This document shows positions 4,056-7,396 of a DNA stretch of 7,396 bases, piece by piece. The stretch spans positions 1-7,396 of the forward strand of contig CAKOSD010000050.1 of assembly GCA_934101745.1 (NCBI GenBank), read 5' to 3'. The translations under genes were made by a program, and so were the position numbers. Position 1 is the stretch's first letter, and each line of letters starts with the position of its first letter. The notes beneath the pieces are model-generated. The model saw nothing but the letters and a program-made list of their open reading frames with translations. It did not search any database and was not told where the DNA came from. Source of the stretch: an uncultured Bacilli bacterium (GTDB lineage: Bacteria > Bacillota_I > Bacilli_A > RF39 > UBA660).

Positions 4056-6611
4056 CTAAATTTTAAATTCATCAAAGAAATCAGTTAAAGATACTTGTTC
4101 TTCTTTAGGTTTTTCTAAGTTATTTATTTCTTCTTGTTCTTCTAAATCTTTAGCACCGTCATTATCTTTTAAAGTTTCAACTTCTTCTTTTTCATCTTTC
4201 TTATTTTTTAAACTACTATCCAATACAGTATTTGTAAATACATCATCTATTTTATATTTACTTATAGTACCACCAGTTGATTTTAAATCTAAAATTGAAA
4301 TATCGGTATTTTTTATCTTTGTAATTTCATTATCACATTTTAAGAATAATTCATCTTTACCCTCAGTAAGTAATACCTTAATAATTTTATAATCAAAAGA
4401 TTTAACTTTCTTAATTAAAGTACTTCCCTTCTTAGCACGATTATGGGTTTCTAGTTCACTTACTTTTACTCTCTTAGCTGTCTTATTATTAGTAAAGATA
4501 CTTAAATATTCACTTGCTTCTAACGATAAACCTGCTACTAAGAAATCTTCTTTTAAGTTCATACCTTTAACTCCAGAAGCCCTAGCCCCTACTACAGGAA
4601 TTTCTTCCGTATCAATATTTACGTAATAGCCGGCCTCACTTATTAGAATAGTTCTTGATTTACTTTGATTTACCGCAATTACTTCATCGTTATCTTTTAA
4701 TTTGAAAGCAAGCATAGCCTTAGAATAACGACTGACAACAAAGTCTTTTAAAATTGATTGCTTTACTAAACCATTCTTAGTTACAAAAGTAATCTTTTCT
4801 TCCGGATTTTTAAGAATAAAAGCTCCCACTATGTATTCTGATTCAGCCAAACCAGTAACTAAGTTATTAATATGTTTACCCAAATCTTTCCATTTTCCTT
4901 CAAAAATAGTATGTACCGGAACATATAAATATTGACCTAAATTAGTAAATATTACTATATTATCTAAAGTCGATACTTCAAATAAATATTTTAAATAATC
5001 ACCAGGTTTTAAAGTAGTTTCATCCCCATTACTTGAAGTATAACTCTTCATAGAAACTCGTTTAATATAACCTTCATTTGATAAGGCCACCATAACATTT
5101 TCTTTAGCAATTAAATCCGTTGTATCTAATTTAATATCTACAATTTCATCTACTATTTCGGTTTTCCTTTGAGTTGGATAATCTTTTTTAATCTTCTTTA
5201 ATTCATACTTCATAACTTCTTTTAATTTTTCTTCATTACTTAAAATAAGTTCTAAAGCCTTAATATATTTTACTAAGTTATCATGTTCTTCTTCTAAGGC
5301 TAAAACATCAGTATTAGTTAAGCGATATAATTGCAATACAACAATAGCCTCGGCTTGTTCGGCATTAAAGTTAAACTCCTTCATCAAGTTTTCTTTTGCA
5401 TCAGTTTTATTTTTAGAAGCCCGAATAGTTTTAATAACTTCATCTAAAATATCCATCATTTTTAAGAAACCATCAACTATATTTAACCTTTTTTGATAAG
5501 CCTCTAAATCAAATTTACTACGTCTAGTAATAACTTCTTTTTGATGAGCTATATAAGCATCAAGTAAAGGTAATATTCCTAAAGTCATTGGTCGTTTATT
5601 AACAATAGCAACCATATTATAGTTATAAGAAACTTGTAAATCAGTATTTTTAAGTAAATAATTAATTATTAAATCACTATTAGCATTAGCCTTTAAATCA
5701 ATAGCAATTCTAATTCCAGTTCGGTCAGTTTCATCACGAACCTCGGCGATACCATCAATCTTTTTATCTATTCTAATGGCATCAATCTTGGCAACCATCA
5801 TAGCCTTATTAACTTCAAAAGGAATTTCTGTTATAATGATTTGTTCCTTACCTTTTGTTTTTACAATTTCATATTTACTGCGAACAATTACTCGACCGCG
5901 TCCTGTTGAGAAGGCATCAATGATGCCATTTTTTCCCATACAGATACCACCAGTAGGAAAATCAGGTCCTTTAACAATATCTAAAATTGTTTCTAAACGA
6001 CAATTAGGACTTTCAATTCTTTTAATAGTAGCATCAATTATTTCGCCTAAATTATGAGGAGGAATATTAGTAGCATAACCTGCGGAAATACCATTAGTCC
6101 CATTTACTAAAAGGGCAGGAAACTTTGCTGGTAATACAGTTGGTTCCAATAAGGTATCATCGAAGTTAGGAGCCCACTCTACTGTCCCCTTATCTAAATC
6201 TTTTAACAATTCATTAGCAACCTTAGAAAGTCTAGCCTCAGTATAACGATAAGCCGCCGCCCCATCACCATCAATTGATCCATTATTACCATGAATATCA
6301 ATTAAAGGCATTGATTGTTTCCACCATTGCGACATACGAACCATAGCATCATAAACTGAAGAATCGCCATGGGGATGGAATTTACCCAAAACATCACCAA
6401 CGGTTTTAGCACACTTCATGAATGAATGAGCAGAATCATTATGATTAATATACATATCATATAAAATTCTTCTTTGAACTGGTTTTAATCCATCACGAAC
6501 ATCAGGAATTGCACGATCTTGAATAATCTCTTTAGCATATGCTCCAAAACGAAGACCCATTATTTCTTCTAGTGCGTATTCTTGAATTTTTTTTACTGTT
6601 TCATTTTGCAT
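4056..6611 (-). CDS. parC: DNA topoisomerase IV subunit A
   Basis: 851 residues, the DNA cleavage and rejoining subunit of topoisomerase IV, which unlinks daughter chromosomes. The N-terminal breakage-reunion domain (about 10-470) shows DGLKPVQRRILY (40-51), HPHGD (79-83) and GNNGSIDGDGAAAYRYTEARLS around the catalytic Tyr123 with its Arg122. The quinolone positions are Ser84 (susceptible type) and Asp88. The C-terminal beta-pinwheel covers roughly 504-795 and lacks a canonical GyrA box, and parE lies next door; both favour ParC over GyrA. The last 50 residues are a highly charged, mostly acidic tail ending QVSLTDFFDEFKI. I chose the ATG at 6611: AGAGGGTGA lies 4 nt upstream, and it leaves 4 nt after the parE stop. 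An in-frame ATG at 6632 would add 7 residues but has no good ribosome binding site and would overlap parE. Co-transcribed with parE and closed by the hairpin at 4010-4049. Confidence 0.97.
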   Translation of the reverse strand: MQNETVKKIQEYALEEIMGLRFGAYAKEIIQDRAIPDVRDGLKPVQRRILYDMYINHNDSAHSFMKCAKTVGDVLGKFHPHGDSSVYDAMVRMSQWWKQSMPLIDIHGNNGSIDGDGAAAYRYTEARLSKVANELLKDLDKGTVEWAPNFDDTLLEPTVLPAKFPALLVNGTNGISAGYATNIPPHNLGEIIDATIKRIESPNCRLETILDIVKGPDFPTGGICMGKNGIIDAFSTGRGRVIVRSKYEIVKTKGKEQIIITEIPFEVNKAMMVAKIDAIRIDKKIDGIAEVRDETDRTGIRIAIDLKANANSDLIINYLLKNTDLQVSYNYNMVAIVNKRPMTLGILPLLDAYIAHQKEVITRRSKFDLEAYQKRLNIVDGFLKMMDILDEVIKTIRASKNKTDAKENLMKEFNFNAEQAEAIVVLQLYRLTNTDVLALEEEHDNLVKYIKALELILSNEEKLKEVMKYELKKIKKDYPTQRKTEIVDEIVDIKLDTTDLIAKENVMVALSNEGYIKRVSMKSYTSSNGDETTLKPGDYLKYLFEVSTLDNIVIFTNLGQYLYVPVHTIFEGKWKDLGKHINNLVTGLAESEYIVGAFILKNPEEKITFVTKNGLVKQSILKDFVVSRYSKAMLAFKLKDNDEVIAVNQSKSRTILISEAGYYVNIDTEEIPVVGARASGVKGMNLKEDFLVAGLSLEASEYLSIFTNNKTAKRVKVSELETHNRAKKGSTLIKKVKSFDYKIIKVLLTEGKDELFLKCDNEITKIKNTDISILDLKSTGGTISKYKIDDVFTNTVLDSSLKNKKDEKEEVETLKDNDGAKDLEEQEEINNLEKPKEEQVSLTDFFDEFKI

Positions 6612-6624
6612 ATAATCACCCTCT
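6612..6624 (-). promoter_or_regulatory. Ribosome binding site that fixes the parC start
   Basis: AGAGGGTGATTAT precedes ATG 6611 on the minus strand. The site overlaps the parE stop codon (TGA, 6618-6616), which suggests translational coupling of ParE and ParC, and makes the upstream ATG at 6632 unlikely. Confidence 0.75.
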
Positions 6625-7396
6625 ATAATCATCTTCTAAAGTAAATTCGACATTTTCGTCAATCCACTCTTTTCTTGGTTCAACCTTATCTCCCATTAAA
6701 ACTTCAACACGTTTTTGAGCAAGAGCTGCATCATTAATATTAACACGAATTAAAGTTCTTGTTTCGGGATTCATAGTTGTTTCCCAAAGTTGTTCCGGAT
6801 TCATCTCACCTAAACCTTTATATCTTTGAATAGTATATTTACCTGAATTATTATTTTTAATTTCATTTAATTCATCATCACTATAAGCATAAATTTGTTT
6901 ATTTTTACCATAATCTAACTTATATAACGGAGGAAGTGCTATATAAAGTTTACCAGCCTCAATTAAGCCCCTCATATAATGATAGAAAAAAGTTAAAAGT
7001 AATATTTGAATATGTGCCCCATCAACATCGGCATCAGTCATGATAATTACTTTATCATAATTAGATTCACTAGCATCAAAGTTAGCCCCAACCCCGGCTC
7101 CAATCGTATAAATTAAAGTATTTATCTCTTCGTTTTTATAAATATCTTCCATACTAGCCTTAGCCGTATTTAAGACTTTACCTCTTAGTGGTAAAATAGC
7201 CTGAAATTTACGGTCACGACCACCCTTAGCAGAACCACCGGCTGAATCTCCTTCGACTAAGAATAACTCATTAATCTTAGCATTCTTACTTTGCGCAGGA
7301 GCAAGTTTTCCCGAAAGATTTTTTTCTTGTTTACTATTTTTCTTGCCATTTCTAGCCTCTTCACGGGCTTTTCTAGCAGCCTCTCTGGCTACTTTA
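6616..7396 (-). CDS. parE: DNA topoisomerase IV subunit B (5' part outside window)
   Basis: 259 C-terminal codons are present; the frame is open to the right edge, so the ATPase domain lies outside. The Toprim domain is complete in its key parts: EGDSAGGSA at fragment residues 48-56 (acidic Glu48) and MTDADVDGAH at about 119-128 (metal-binding Asp121/123/125). These are followed by the RYKGLGEMNPEQLWETTM segment and MGDKVEPRKEWI near the C-terminus. ParE is the ATP-driven, metal-binding half of topoisomerase IV. The ending KEWIDENVEFTLEDD and direct linkage to parC favour ParE over GyrB. The usual KQGRDRKFQ after EGDSAGGSA reads KGGRDRKFQ (Gln to Gly) at the edge of the quinolone-associated region; I cannot say whether this is common in the lineage. 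The fragment's N-terminal stretch REAARKAREEARNGKK is the normal lead-in to Toprim. The stop is TGA. Confidence 0.96.
   Translation of the reverse strand, partial: KVAREAARKAREEARNGKKNSKQEKNLSGKLAPAQSKNAKINELFLVEGDSAGGSAKGGRDRKFQAILPLRGKVLNTAKASMEDIYKNEEINTLIYTIGAGVGANFDASESNYDKVIIMTDADVDGAHIQILLLTFFYHYMRGLIEAGKLYIALPPLYKLDYGKNKQIYAYSDDELNEIKNNNSGKYTIQRYKGLGEMNPEQLWETTMNPETRTLIRVNINDAALAQKRVEVLMGDKVEPRKEWIDENVEFTLEDDYRG

Noticed and set aside
5776..6057. A plus-strand 93-codon open frame opposite parC.
   Set aside because: It is antisense to the conserved breakage-reunion domain; its hydrophobic look is a by-product of the complementary codons.
3638..6618. Mollicute genetic code with TGA as Trp.
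   Set aside because: parE and ylbD end at TGA at the expected protein ends, and Trp in ParC is encoded by TGG.
4056..7396. Reading the pair as GyrB-GyrA.
   Set aside because: The A subunit lacks a canonical GyrA box and has GNNGSIDGD rather than GNFGS; the B subunit ends KEWIDENVEF as in ParE. Topoisomerase IV fits better.
1..7396. A CRISPR array, tRNA, rRNA or insertion sequence with transposase.
   Set aside because: No regularly spaced repeats, no tRNA or rRNA-like conserved segments and no transposase frame were found; the only inverted-repeat structure is at 3042-3324.

Overview
The window is AT-rich bacterial DNA, with essentially all coding on the minus strand. It looks like a low-GC Bacillota lineage of the Bacilli type. 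Evidence for this is the parE-parC topoisomerase IV pair, a ylbD-ylbE pair (families known from Bacillus), GGAGG-type ribosome binding sites, and TTG/TATAAT promoters. TGA is used as a stop (parE, ylbD) and TGG for Trp, so the standard bacterial code applies and not the Mycoplasma/Spiroplasma code. A host-associated uncultured Bacilli genome (RF39- or Erysipelotrichales-like) is a reasonable inference but is not proved here.

From right to left, in the direction of transcription: the C-terminal third of ParE runs off the right edge. It is followed 4 nt later by a complete ParC with an acidic C-terminal tail. A strong hairpin terminator then closes the topoisomerase IV operon. The small ylbD and ylbE genes (4-nt overlap between the ylbE TTG-extended frame and the ylbD stop; 2 nt apart with the preferred ATG) follow and end in a second, AT-rich hairpin.

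The stretch 2821-3413 has no large gene but is dense in structure. It holds a strong plus-strand promoter for a short RNA, a bidirectional terminator hairpin, a pair of about 38-bp inverted repeats, and a minus-strand 24-codon ORF for a very hydrophobic peptide with a good Shine-Dalgarno. I read it as a probable type I toxin-antitoxin-like locus with two convergent RNAs meeting at one terminator. A small inverted-repeat element is the alternative.

The left third is an operon with its own extended -10 promoter: a CpaE/TadZ-type ATPase of the MinD/ParA class, a CpaF/TadA-type secretion ATPase, and the start of a TadB-type membrane platform protein, tightly packed or overlapping. This is the core of a Tad-like pilus or secretion machine. 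The striking point is that the CpaF protein has lost almost all of its catalytic residues (Walker A Thr, Asp-box acids, Walker B Glu, His-box His), while the CpaE partner keeps an intact P-loop. It therefore looks like a pseudo-ATPase inside an otherwise conventional gene order. That protein and the small-RNA locus are the two items most worth following up.
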